In this document: positions 1 to 6,016 of the stretch, piece by piece
Numbering within the stretch: position 1 is the stretch's first letter
Layout: the number at the start of each line of letters is the position of its first letter
NCBI GenBank assembly: GCA_026994125.1
Contig: JALWRJ010000133.1
Coordinates: forward strand, 1-7,614
Length of the DNA stretch: 7,614 nt
From: Cyclobacteriaceae bacterium
GTDB taxonomy: Bacteria > Bacteroidota > Bacteroidia > Cytophagales > Cyclobacteriaceae
Direction: 5' to 3'
Program-made: the position numbers and the translations under genes
The notes under the pieces: generated by a model
Seen by the model: the letters and a program-made list of their open reading frames with translations, nothing else
What the model was told of the DNA's origin: nothing
Databases searched by the model: none

Positions 1-16
1 GTGTTTCGTCGGCAGC

Positions 17-229
17 ATATACCGTGCCTAACGGCACGGGGTTCGTTTTTATTTATAAATCTACCCATATACCGTACCTGACGGCACGGTACGGTTTAAT
101 TATTTGATGTACCAATGTCGTGCCTGACGGAACGTTGCGCTATTAATAATTTCCCATATACCGTACCTAACGGCACGGGGTTTGGTTTAATTTTATAAAT
201 CTACCTATATTTCGTGCCTGACGGCAAGG
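17..229. repeat. Palindromic tandem array A, 5 units
   Basis: Five imperfect palindromes have left arms starting near 22, 72, 118, 161 and 212, so the period is 43-51 bp. The typical core is CCGTRCC, a TRAC loop, then GGCACGG. The first unit (22-39) is a perfect 7-bp stem. Linkers are AT-rich and end in a conserved TATAAATCTACC just before the next unit. The unit at 71-95 has an alternative perfect 8-bp stem, ACCGTACC with GGTACGGT. The unit at 118-135 is degenerate. The array runs directly into the 88-bp module. I see no open reading frame that looks real. Bases 1-16 hold nothing recognisable, except that TTTCGTCGGCA at 4-14 may be a decayed unit. Confidence 0.85.
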
Positions 230-315
230 TAATATTTTGATTGTCCCATAGGGACAAGAAACGGGTAGCCCATTTGTATAAAATGGGCGGTTTGTGCCTT
301 TAGGTACAAAACCAT
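228..315. repeat. 88-bp three-hairpin module, copy 1
   Basis: This stretch is identical base for base to 1043-1130 (offset 815). It contains three consecutive inverted repeats. Hairpin 1 is TTGTCCC-ATA-GGGACAA (241-257). Hairpin 2 is GCCCATTT-GTATA-AAATGGGC (268-288), directly preceded by GGGTAG, whose last G is also the first stem base. Hairpin 3 is GGTTTGTGCC-TTTA-GGTACAAAACC (289-313), with one bulge and one G-T wobble. The module ends on the first base of the transposase stop codon complement, so it sits immediately 3' of tnpA. It could be a transposase-binding end, a transcript 3' structure, or both. No clear U-tract supports a classical terminator on either strand. Confidence 0.9.
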
Positions 316-776
316 TATGTTATTTGCTTAAAAATATATTGTTCGTTATAATCGATTTTAAATTCTTTTAGCAAATCAATGTATTCGTCATTAAACTTTT
401 TTGTTTTGTGGTGCTCCTCTTGATTTTGAATGTATTTAATTACATTAGGAATTTGGTCTTTTGAATAGGAGAATGCACCAAAACCAGCTTGCCAGGAGAA
501 TTTTTCAGGGGTAAGCTTGTTGTCGTTAATCCATTTTGAAGAATCCTGTTTTACTTGCTTCATTAAATCTGATAAAGATTGTGTGGGCTTCATTCCTAAT
601 AGTATGTGGATATGGTCGGGCATCCCATTTATTTGCAATAATTTGTGTTGATGATTTTGAATAATACCGGTAATGTATTTATACAATTCATCTTTCCATT
701 CTGGTTTAATTAAACTTCTTCTGTTTTGCACTGCAAAAACTGTTTGAATGTGGATTTGTGTATAGGTGTTTGCCAT
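315..776 (-). CDS. tnpA: IS200/IS605-family Y1 transposase, RAYT-like
   Basis: This 153-residue protein is a single-domain Y1 HUH endonuclease of the IS200 type, which cuts and joins single-stranded DNA at hairpin-marked sites. The metal-binding histidine pair is in PDHIHILLG (H55, H57). The probable nucleophile is Y115 in NVIKYIQNQEEHHK, followed by Q119. The WQAGFGAFSYS stretch (95-105) is typical of the small REP-associated relatives. The length is normal and there is no frameshift, so the enzyme appears intact. No accessory TnpB gene is present. The ATG at 776 follows TATATAAAA on the coding strand, an A-rich leader without a Shine-Dalgarno site, and the array B palindrome begins 4 nt upstream. 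Repeat arrays on both sides suggest that they are its substrates. Whether it is a mobile transposase or a domesticated RAYT cannot be decided from one locus. Confidence 0.88.
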   Translation of the reverse strand: MANTYTQIHIQTVFAVQNRRSLIKPEWKDELYKYITGIIQNHQHKLLQINGMPDHIHILLGMKPTQSLSDLMKQVKQDSSKWINDNKLTPEKFSWQAGFGAFSYSKDQIPNVIKYIQNQEEHHKTKKFNDEYIDLLKEFKIDYNEQYIFKQIT

Positions 777-780
777 TTTT

Positions 781-1044
781 ATATACCGTACCTGACGGCA
801 CGGGGTTCGATTTGATTTATAAATCTACCCATATTTTGTTCCAAACGGAACGGTGTGCTATTAATAATTTGCTACCCATATACCGTACCTAACGGCACGG
901 CCTTTGTTTATTTTTTAATCTACCCATATACCGTACCTAACGGCACGGCCTTTGTTTTTTTTAAAATCTACCCATATACCGTACCTAGCGGCACGGGGTT
1001 TGTTTATTTTTTAATCTACCCATATACCGTACCTAACGGCTCGG
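781..1044. repeat. Palindromic tandem array B, 6 units
   Basis: Six palindromes have left arms starting near 786, 836, 883, 931, 979 and 1027. The last four are spaced exactly 48 bp. Most are CCGTACC-TRAC-GGCACGG preceded by CTACCCATATA. The unit at 836-852 is TTGTTCC-AAAC-GGAACGG, in which both arms changed together and pairing is kept. The first units of arrays A and B match each other, as do the degenerate units followed by GCTATTAATAATTT (138-152 and 857-870). The two arrays therefore share an ancestor and then changed copy number. The first unit lies 4 nt upstream of the tnpA start. The array accounts for most of the 365-bp gap between tnpA and the desaturase gene. Confidence 0.87.
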
Positions 1045-1130
1045 TAATATTTTGATTGTCCCATAGGGACAAGAAACGGGTAGCCCATTTGTATAAAATG
1101 GGCGGTTTGTGCCTTTAGGTACAAAACCAT
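1043..1130. repeat. 88-bp three-hairpin module, copy 2
   Basis: This is a perfect copy of 228-315, with hairpins at 1056-1072, 1083-1103 and 1104-1128. It follows the last palindrome of array B and lies 11 nt beyond the desaturase stop codon, so it would be in the 3' untranslated region of that transcript. Copy 1 has the equivalent place behind tnpA. The flanking bases after ...ACCAT differ between the copies (TATGTT versus AAAAAT), which fixes one edge of the module. Confidence 0.9.
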
Positions 1131-1141
1131 AAAAATAGATA

Positions 1142-2254
1142 TTAAACAGCAGCCAATTTTTTATCATAACTGCCCGTACCCAATTGGTTGAGCAACTTAA
1201 AATGACTCACCAAAGCGGCTACAAAAGTTTTGTGTTGGTAGTAGGGTACGTTGTATTTTTGTGCTACTTTTTTAACTATGGGCGATAATTTTTTATAGTG
1301 TACATGGCAAATATGAGGAAACAAGTGGTGTTCTATTTGAAAGTTAAGCCCACCAATAAACCAGGAGAACAGCACACTTTTATTAGCAAAGTTAGCGGTG
1401 GTTCGCATTTGGTGGATGGCCCAATTGTTTGCTACACTTCCGGTGCTATCGGGAGTATAAAAGTTTGTATTTTCGATTACATGGGCAGGTTGAAAGATGA
1501 GCGCCAAAACCATACCTGTAATAAAATGCATCATTAAGAAGCCTAATATCATTTGCCACCAAGGTATATCAACTATCAACATTGGAATGATTAATATTAC
1601 AACGATATACCCAATCTTGTAAAAAATCATGGAGATCATGGCCTTGGAAAGGGTGGTTCCTTGACGCTCCAACAAACCTTGTTTACTGTAATCAACTAAT
1701 TTTATAAAGTCTTTCACAAATGCCCAGTATAGCGTCATAATTCCATAAAAAAAAGGGGCATAAAAGGCTTGAAATTTGAATAGTTTTTTTCGCTTTTGAT
1801 CAGGTGAAAATCGCATAACGGGGTTGGTAATATCCCCATCGTAGCCATCTACATTGGTGTAGGAGTGGTGCAAAACGTTATGCTGAATTTTCCAATTAAT
1901 ATGGTAAGCACCTAAAAAATTTATCAGGTATCCTAAGGCATTATTAATGTATTTGTTCTTAGAATAGGCACCATGGTTGGCATCGTGCATTATAGATAAC
2001 CCAATGCCCGACATTCCCAAGCCCATTAAACCCCACATAAGCATAACCGAACCGGCTGTGGAGGCCACTCCGGTAACCATTAATAGGAAGGGGACAAAAT
2101 ATAGTGCCAACATAAAAATTGTTTTAATAACCATGTTGGCATTGGCATACTTAGATATGCCTTTTTCTTTAAAATAGCCGTTTACTTTTTTAGTTAGCTC
2201 AAGAAAAAATTCGGGTTGGTTCTTTGTATTAAAGGTAAGGGTGGGGGTACTCAT
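1142..2254 (-). CDS. Membrane fatty-acid (acyl-CoA/acyl-lipid) desaturase
   Basis: This 370-residue integral membrane di-iron desaturase should introduce a cis double bond into a fatty acyl chain using O2 and an external electron donor. The three histidine boxes are complete: HDANH (90-94), HNVLHH (125-130) and QIEHH (306-310). The glutamine at the start of the third box is typical of front-end (delta-5/delta-6-like) desaturases and of the DesA3-related bacterial branch. No cytochrome b5 domain is fused, so a separate ferredoxin or reductase partner is expected. Hydrophobic stretches near 41-62, 70-88, 165-182, 206-228 and 233-256 fit the usual hairpin topology with the histidines on the cytoplasmic side. 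The ATG at 2254 lies about 20 nt downstream of a good -7 box. Substrate and double-bond position cannot be read from the sequence. The gene appears monocistronic and unrelated to the purine operon upstream. Confidence 0.9.
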   Translation of the reverse strand: MSTPTLTFNTKNQPEFFLELTKKVNGYFKEKGISKYANANMVIKTIFMLALYFVPFLLMVTGVASTAGSVMLMWGLMGLGMSGIGLSIMHDANHGAYSKNKYINNALGYLINFLGAYHINWKIQHNVLHHSYTNVDGYDGDITNPVMRFSPDQKRKKLFKFQAFYAPFFYGIMTLYWAFVKDFIKLVDYSKQGLLERQGTTLSKAMISMIFYKIGYIVVILIIPMLIVDIPWWQMILGFLMMHFITGMVLALIFQPAHVIENTNFYTPDSTGSVANNWAIHQMRTTANFANKSVLFSWFIGGLNFQIEHHLFPHICHVHYKKLSPIVKKVAQKYNVPYYQHKTFVAALVSHFKLLNQLGTGSYDKKLAAV

Positions 2255-2273
2255 TAATTATATCTATTTGCTA

Positions 2274-2281
2274 CAAAGGTA
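2274..2281 (-). promoter_or_regulatory. Bacteroidota-type -7 promoter box of the desaturase gene
   Basis: On the minus strand these bases read TACCTTTG, an exact match to the Bacteroidota primary sigma factor -7 consensus TAnnTTTG. Transcription would begin near 2267, giving a short leader of about a dozen bases before the ATG at 2254. No good TTTG -33 element is seen at the expected distance (around 2300-2305), so the call rests on the -7 box and its position. Confidence 0.5.
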
Positions 2282-2335
2282 CACATAAAATACTTGTTAA
2301 GTTTGGTAACTTGATAAACGGTAAACCAACCGTAC

Positions 2336-3283
2336 TTATTTTTTGTTCTTAACCTCAATAAGTTGTGCTAAAATGCTAACTGCAATTTCGGAAGGAGTTT
2401 TGCTGGCAATGGGTAGCCCAATAGGGGCAAATACCCGGTTTAGCAGCTTTTTGCTTATGCCTTCGTTTAGCAATTCCGAAAATAGTGTGTCAATTTTTGC
2501 ACGGCTGCCCATCATACCTGTATAATAATATTTTGCTGAAAGAATACTTTTAAGGATAATTTTATCTGTTTTATAGCCAAACGACATAATAACTACATAC
2601 GAAGCATCGCTTTCGGGGATGTGCCGGGCAATGTTGCTATATGCTTTAATAGTAATTATCGTGGCAAATTTATTTTGTTCCATGGTGTTTAAGGTAGGTC
2701 TGTCATCGTAAACAAAAACCTTGAAACCCACCTCTTTGGCCAATTTAGAAAGCGCCAGGCTTACGTGCCCACCGCCAATAATATGCAGCTGAGGTGCAAA
2801 ATGGATGTTTTCTAACAATTGCCAAGCTTGCTTGTGCCGGGTTAGTTTAAATTGGGTGGTAAAGGTTAGGGGTTCCAATAAAATGCCTTTATGAGATAGC
2901 TTTAACTGCCATTTTTGGGTGCCTGAATAAGCTTTTACTAGTTGTTTTATAAGGGGTAGCTTGTGGGGTGAAAGGTAAAAGAAGGCAATGGTTTGTTCAC
3001 CGGAACATATCATGCCCGATTTGTTTTCCAGTATATTATCCTGGTGAATTTGCTTTTTAAGAAAGGGTTTAAAAGGAGCTTTTAGCAAGTGTTTTTTACA
3101 ATGTTCCACCCATTTATGTTCCATAATCCCTCCACCAATGGAGCCGTACAGCAAGCCCGACTCACTCACCATCATTTTAAATCCCTGGCGCCCCGGGCTG
3201 CTGCCGTTGCTTTCTACCACATACATAAGTACCAGGTTGTACCCAGCCGCCAGTTCGGTTGCTATGGTGTACCAAAACTTCAT
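2336..3283 (-). CDS. xdhC: XdhC/CoxI-family xanthine dehydrogenase accessory protein
   Basis: XdhC proteins bind the molybdenum cofactor, see to its sulfuration and insert it into XdhB; they are not part of the mature enzyme. Numbering is from the ATG at 3283 (315 aa). The N-terminal XdhC/CoxI domain shows SSPGRQG (28-34) and GSIGGGIMEH (47-56). A cysteine lies in MICSGEQ (C93), where relatives often have a C-G-G type motif. The C-terminal Rossmann domain shows HIIGGGHV (167-174), YDDRP (192-196), TGMMGSRAK (255-263) and APIGLPIASKTPSEIAVSI (286-304). I prefer the ATG at 3283 because it lies 2 nt after the stop codon of the preceding gene, in an A-rich context. An in-frame GTG at 3298 would add five residues and overlap that gene. 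Its place as last gene behind xdhAB fits a role in maturing that enzyme. Confidence 0.9.
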   Translation of the reverse strand: MKFWYTIATELAAGYNLVLMYVVESNGSSPGRQGFKMMVSESGLLYGSIGGGIMEHKWVEHCKKHLLKAPFKPFLKKQIHQDNILENKSGMICSGEQTIAFFYLSPHKLPLIKQLVKAYSGTQKWQLKLSHKGILLEPLTFTTQFKLTRHKQAWQLLENIHFAPQLHIIGGGHVSLALSKLAKEVGFKVFVYDDRPTLNTMEQNKFATIITIKAYSNIARHIPESDASYVVIMSFGYKTDKIILKSILSAKYYYTGMMGSRAKIDTLFSELLNEGISKKLLNRVFAPIGLPIASKTPSEIAVSILAQLIEVKNKK

Positions 3284-3285
3284 TT

Positions 3286-3774
3286 TTAATAAAACCACAC
3301 TGCGCTAAGTGAATAATAGATGGCCATTACACCCGAAAATATAGCACTTGCAATAAACCGGTTTTTAAGGGGTATTTTGTTTTGGATAAGGTAGTTAGCT
3401 CCTAGCGAAACAGGTATGTTGGCTAAAAAGGAGAACGTTCCAACCGTTAGTATCGATATGTTTATTTGGTTGAATTGTCTGGTAAACAACTGTATAAATA
3501 AAATATGCCGGGCTATCCATAACGGGTTAAAGTAAAGCATGGCTAGCGAAGCACGTAGCAGCTTTTGTTTATTGTTTTGTGGGTGAGCTACCTTTTTGGC
3601 TATCCAGTTAAAGTAATTTGGGATTTCGAAGGCATACACGGTAGCTCCTACCAGCAAAATACCCAGGGCACGTTGCCAGCAAAAATTATGGCTTAGCAAG
3701 GCAGCTATGCTATCGCCCAAGGCATAAATTAAACTACCCCTTATACTATTGGTGGCTTTATACTCCAGTTTCAT
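3286..3774 (-). CDS. Small polytopic membrane protein in the xdh operon, function unknown
   Basis: This 162-residue protein is mostly hydrophobic, with likely membrane segments near 34-52, 75-97, 106-131 and 139-161 and perhaps a weaker one at 12-28. I do not recognise it with certainty. The layout GDSIA (20-24), WQRALG (33-38), FNPLW (82-86) and the C-terminal IPLKNRF...YYSLSA (134-157) faintly recalls the Mpv17/PMP22 family. The middle differs, so this is only a suggestion. The start codon lies inside xdhB (17-nt overlap) and xdhC begins 2 nt after the stop, so translation is probably coupled to both. That position implies a job tied to xanthine dehydrogenase or purine handling, for instance membrane attachment or transport, but no motif proves it. 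There is no signal peptide or catalytic motif that I can see. Confidence 0.72.
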   Translation of the reverse strand: MKLEYKATNSIRGSLIYALGDSIAALLSHNFCWQRALGILLVGATVYAFEIPNYFNWIAKKVAHPQNNKQKLLRASLAMLYFNPLWIARHILFIQLFTRQFNQINISILTVGTFSFLANIPVSLGANYLIQNKIPLKNRFIASAIFSGVMAIYYSLSAVWFY

Positions 3775-6016
3775 ATAGGCTTAGTAACACTTTTTCGTGT
3801 GTAAAAGGTGCATTTTGAATGGGAACATAGGATGGGTTAAAGGCACTTATGGCATGTTCGATAGCAAAATATGCCCCTATGCCATACATTAGCGGAGGTT
3901 CGCCTACGGCTTTAGATTTTAAGAGAGCCATTTCGGTGCTTTGGGTGGGCAAGGACATAATGTAAATATGTTCAGGAGCACTATATACATCGGGTACTTT
4001 GTAGGTTGAAAGACTGTTGGAGAGCAATTTGCCTTCAGGGTCATATCGAAGTTCTTCCAGGGTCATCCACCCCATACCCTGCACCAAGCCGCCTTCAATT
4101 TGGCCTCTATCCACATGCATATTCATCGATTTTCCAAAATCGTGCACAATTTTAACGGCATCAAAGTGGTAAGTGCCTCGTAGGCAATCAACCGTAACCT
4201 CGGTAAGTGCCAGCCCCATTACATGGTAGGCAAAGGGGTGTCCTTTTTCTTGCGTTTTGTTATAGTGAATTACAGGGGTGGCATAATGGCCATTTTCGGT
4301 AAGGCAAATGCGGTCTAAAAAAGCGTGCTCAATAAGTTGGCTCCAGTCCATAGCGGTAGCTTTATCCTTTATCCATACTTGTCCCTGTTTCAGGCTAATG
4401 TTTTGGGGTTGCGTTTGTAAATGATTTGCGGCACAGGTTTTTAGTCGGGTAAGCAAGGTTTTGCAGGCTTTTTCCAGTGCTTTTCCGTTTAAATCGGCTG
4501 TTGCCGAAGCCGCAGTAGGCGAGGTGTTAGCCACCCGGGTGGTGTTGGTAGTTTCCAGCTTAATGTAGTGGGCGGGTAAATCAAATACATGGGCTGCCAC
4601 CTGAATCATTTTGGTATTTACGCCTTGTCCCATTTCAACAGCTCCGGTGCTTATACCCACGCTGCCATCGCTGTAAATATGTACCAGTGCACGAGCTTGG
4701 TTCATGGGTGTTTTGGTAAACGAGATACCAAAACAAATAGGCATCAGGGCGTAGCCTTTTTTGGTGGTGCTATGGGTTTGGTTATAGGCAACGATAGATT
4801 TTTTTACGTCTTCTAACGCAAATTTTTCTTGCATTTGCTGCCAGGCAGTCTTAAGCCCGTTGTCTGTTATTTTTTGGCCGTACGGAAAACTGTTTCCTTT
4901 AACCAGCAGGTTTGCTTCCTGAATTTTTTCTTTAGGTACCTGTAAAGTATGGGCGGCATGTGCTATGGCGGCTTCTATTACAAACATCCCCTGGGGTCCG
5001 CCAAAGCCTCTAAACGCAGTATTGGGGGGCAGGTTGGTTTTGCAACTGTAGGCAGTAGCTACTACATTGGGTATATAATAGGCATTGGTGGCATGAAAAA
5101 GCGTACGTTCCATTACAGCAGGCGATAAATCGGCAGCGGCTCCGGCATTTTGGTAAAATACTACCTCGTAGGCTATCATTTTTAAATCGCTTGAAAGACC
5201 CAGTTTGTAATCCGCACTGTAGGGGTGGCGTTTGCCGGTCATGCGCATATCGTCCATTCGGTGTAAGATAAGTTTTACGGGTGCGCTCCACTTTTGTGCA
5301 GCCAAAGCAGCCATCACAGCCCAGGGTGTGGCCTGGTCTTCCTTCCCTCCAAATCCACCTCCCAGTCGTACTACATCTACTTCAATAGTATGCATGGGAA
5401 CGCCCAGTACTCGTGCTGTGGTGCGCTGTACTGCTGTAGGCCCCTGGGTTGATGAAGATATTTTTATATGGCCGTTTTCCATGGGGTAGGCATAAGCTCC
5501 CTGGGTTTCAATATACAGGTGTTCTTGCCCGTTAACATCGGCCCGGCCCTGCACGGTATAGGCGCAAGCAGCCCAGGCTTGCTTGGTATTGCCCATGCTA
5601 AAGGTGCGAGGCGGAAAAATAAGCCGGCCTTTGGTTTGTGCATCGCGGGGGTCGGTAATTACTTCTTTTTCCTGGTAATCAACACTAATTAATTGCCTGG
5701 CCTTTTTAGCAATGGCTTCAGAGGTTGCTACTATCAGGCCGATGGGTTGCCCTTGAAAATGCACTTCGTTTGAAGCAAACAACTCTTCGTCCGGCAAGAT
5801 GCCCCCAATTTGGTTTTCGCCCGGTATATCTTTCGCTGTTAGTATATCTATTACCCCCGGCAAGGCACGCGCCCGGCTGGTATCTAATTGTTGCAAAGTA
5901 GCATGGGCTACAGTAGCATAAAAAACCACTCCGTATAAGGTGCCCTCCCAAGTAGGCAGGTCATCTACATACAGCGATTGGCCGGTAACATGTCCTTTTG
6001 CATCTATATTTCTCAT
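3758..6016 (-). CDS. xdhB: Xanthine dehydrogenase, molybdopterin-binding subunit
   Basis: This 752-residue protein is the catalytic molybdenum subunit that hydroxylates hypoxanthine and xanthine to urate in a cytoplasmic complex with XdhA. It starts with the family's usual HVTGQSLYVDDLP (9-21). Cofactor motifs are LGGGFGGKE (218-226), AFRGFGGPQ (334-342), EMGQG (461-465) and AVGEPP (703-708). By motif alignment with bovine xanthine oxidoreductase, the purine-site residues are all present: E226 (bovine E802), R304 in VMER (R880), F338 (F914), F433 in GISFT (F1009) and the catalytic base E706 (E1261). This favours a true purine dehydrogenase over an aldehyde or nicotinate/CO enzyme. The length is near that of two-subunit bacterial XdhB. 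Its ATG overlaps the xdhA stop codon in ATGA, and its 3' end overlaps the membrane-protein gene by 17 nt. No truncation is seen. Confidence 0.95.
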   Translation of the reverse strand: MRNIDAKGHVTGQSLYVDDLPTWEGTLYGVVFYATVAHATLQQLDTSRARALPGVIDILTAKDIPGENQIGGILPDEELFASNEVHFQGQPIGLIVATSEAIAKKARQLISVDYQEKEVITDPRDAQTKGRLIFPPRTFSMGNTKQAWAACAYTVQGRADVNGQEHLYIETQGAYAYPMENGHIKISSSTQGPTAVQRTTARVLGVPMHTIEVDVVRLGGGFGGKEDQATPWAVMAALAAQKWSAPVKLILHRMDDMRMTGKRHPYSADYKLGLSSDLKMIAYEVVFYQNAGAAADLSPAVMERTLFHATNAYYIPNVVATAYSCKTNLPPNTAFRGFGGPQGMFVIEAAIAHAAHTLQVPKEKIQEANLLVKGNSFPYGQKITDNGLKTAWQQMQEKFALEDVKKSIVAYNQTHSTTKKGYALMPICFGISFTKTPMNQARALVHIYSDGSVGISTGAVEMGQGVNTKMIQVAAHVFDLPAHYIKLETTNTTRVANTSPTAASATADLNGKALEKACKTLLTRLKTCAANHLQTQPQNISLKQGQVWIKDKATAMDWSQLIEHAFLDRICLTENGHYATPVIHYNKTQEKGHPFAYHVMGLALTEVTVDCLRGTYHFDAVKIVHDFGKSMNMHVDRGQIEGGLVQGMGWMTLEELRYDPEGKLLSNSLSTYKVPDVYSAPEHIYIMSLPTQSTEMALLKSKAVGEPPLMYGIGAYFAIEHAISAFNPSYVPIQNAPFTHEKVLLSLYETGV

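Larger units (their letters stand above)
17..1130 (-). mobile_element. RAYT-like locus: Y1 transposase between two directly repeated palindrome cassettes
   Basis: An IS200/IS605-type transposase gene lies exactly between two copies of the same kind of non-coding cassette. Cassette A is about 17-315 and cassette B about 781-1130. Both begin at an ATATACC motif that lacks the CTACCC leader found before most inner repeats. Both run through a tandem palindrome array and end at an identical 88-bp module. The transposase stop codon touches the end of cassette A, and its start codon is 4 nt from the beginning of cassette B. This resembles REP sequences around REP-associated tyrosine transposases (RAYTs), or a composite single-strand transposon. 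The outer boundaries are inferred from comparing the two cassettes, not from a target-site comparison. Confidence 0.55.

Noticed and set aside
800..845. Promoter for tnpA with TTTG and TAGATTTA on the minus strand
   Set aside because: The -7 box misses its last consensus base and the spacing to TTTG is too short. It also lies within repeat sequence, so I do not call it.
17..1044. CRISPR array
   Set aside because: The units are spaced regularly, but the spacers are AT-rich, similar to each other and not unique. The repeats are variable palindromes and no cas genes are present.
855..1055. Plus-strand 66-codon open frame with a repeated YPYTVPNGT motif
   Set aside because: It is translation of array B. 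The 48-bp period is a multiple of three, so the palindromes read as a 16-residue repeat. There is no start context and it is fully explained by the non-coding repeats.
1298..1537. Plus-strand open frame antisense to the desaturase gene
   Set aside because: It covers conserved histidine-box coding sequence on the other strand and has no recognisable motif of its own.
2318..2333. Terminator hairpin behind xdhC (ACGGT-AAACCA-ACCGT)
   Set aside because: The stem is only 5 bp and lacks a proper U-tract on the minus strand, so chance is a good explanation.
3284..3298. Upstream GTG start (3298) for xdhC
   Set aside because: It would overlap the preceding gene and adds five unconserved residues. 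The ATG at 3283 has better spacing and context.
5010..5951. Long open frames on both strands inside xdhB (for example 5010-5291 and 5718-5951 minus, 5232-5489 plus)
   Set aside because: They lie wholly within the well-supported xdhB reading frame, show no family motifs, and their translations look like frame-shifted or antisense shadows.
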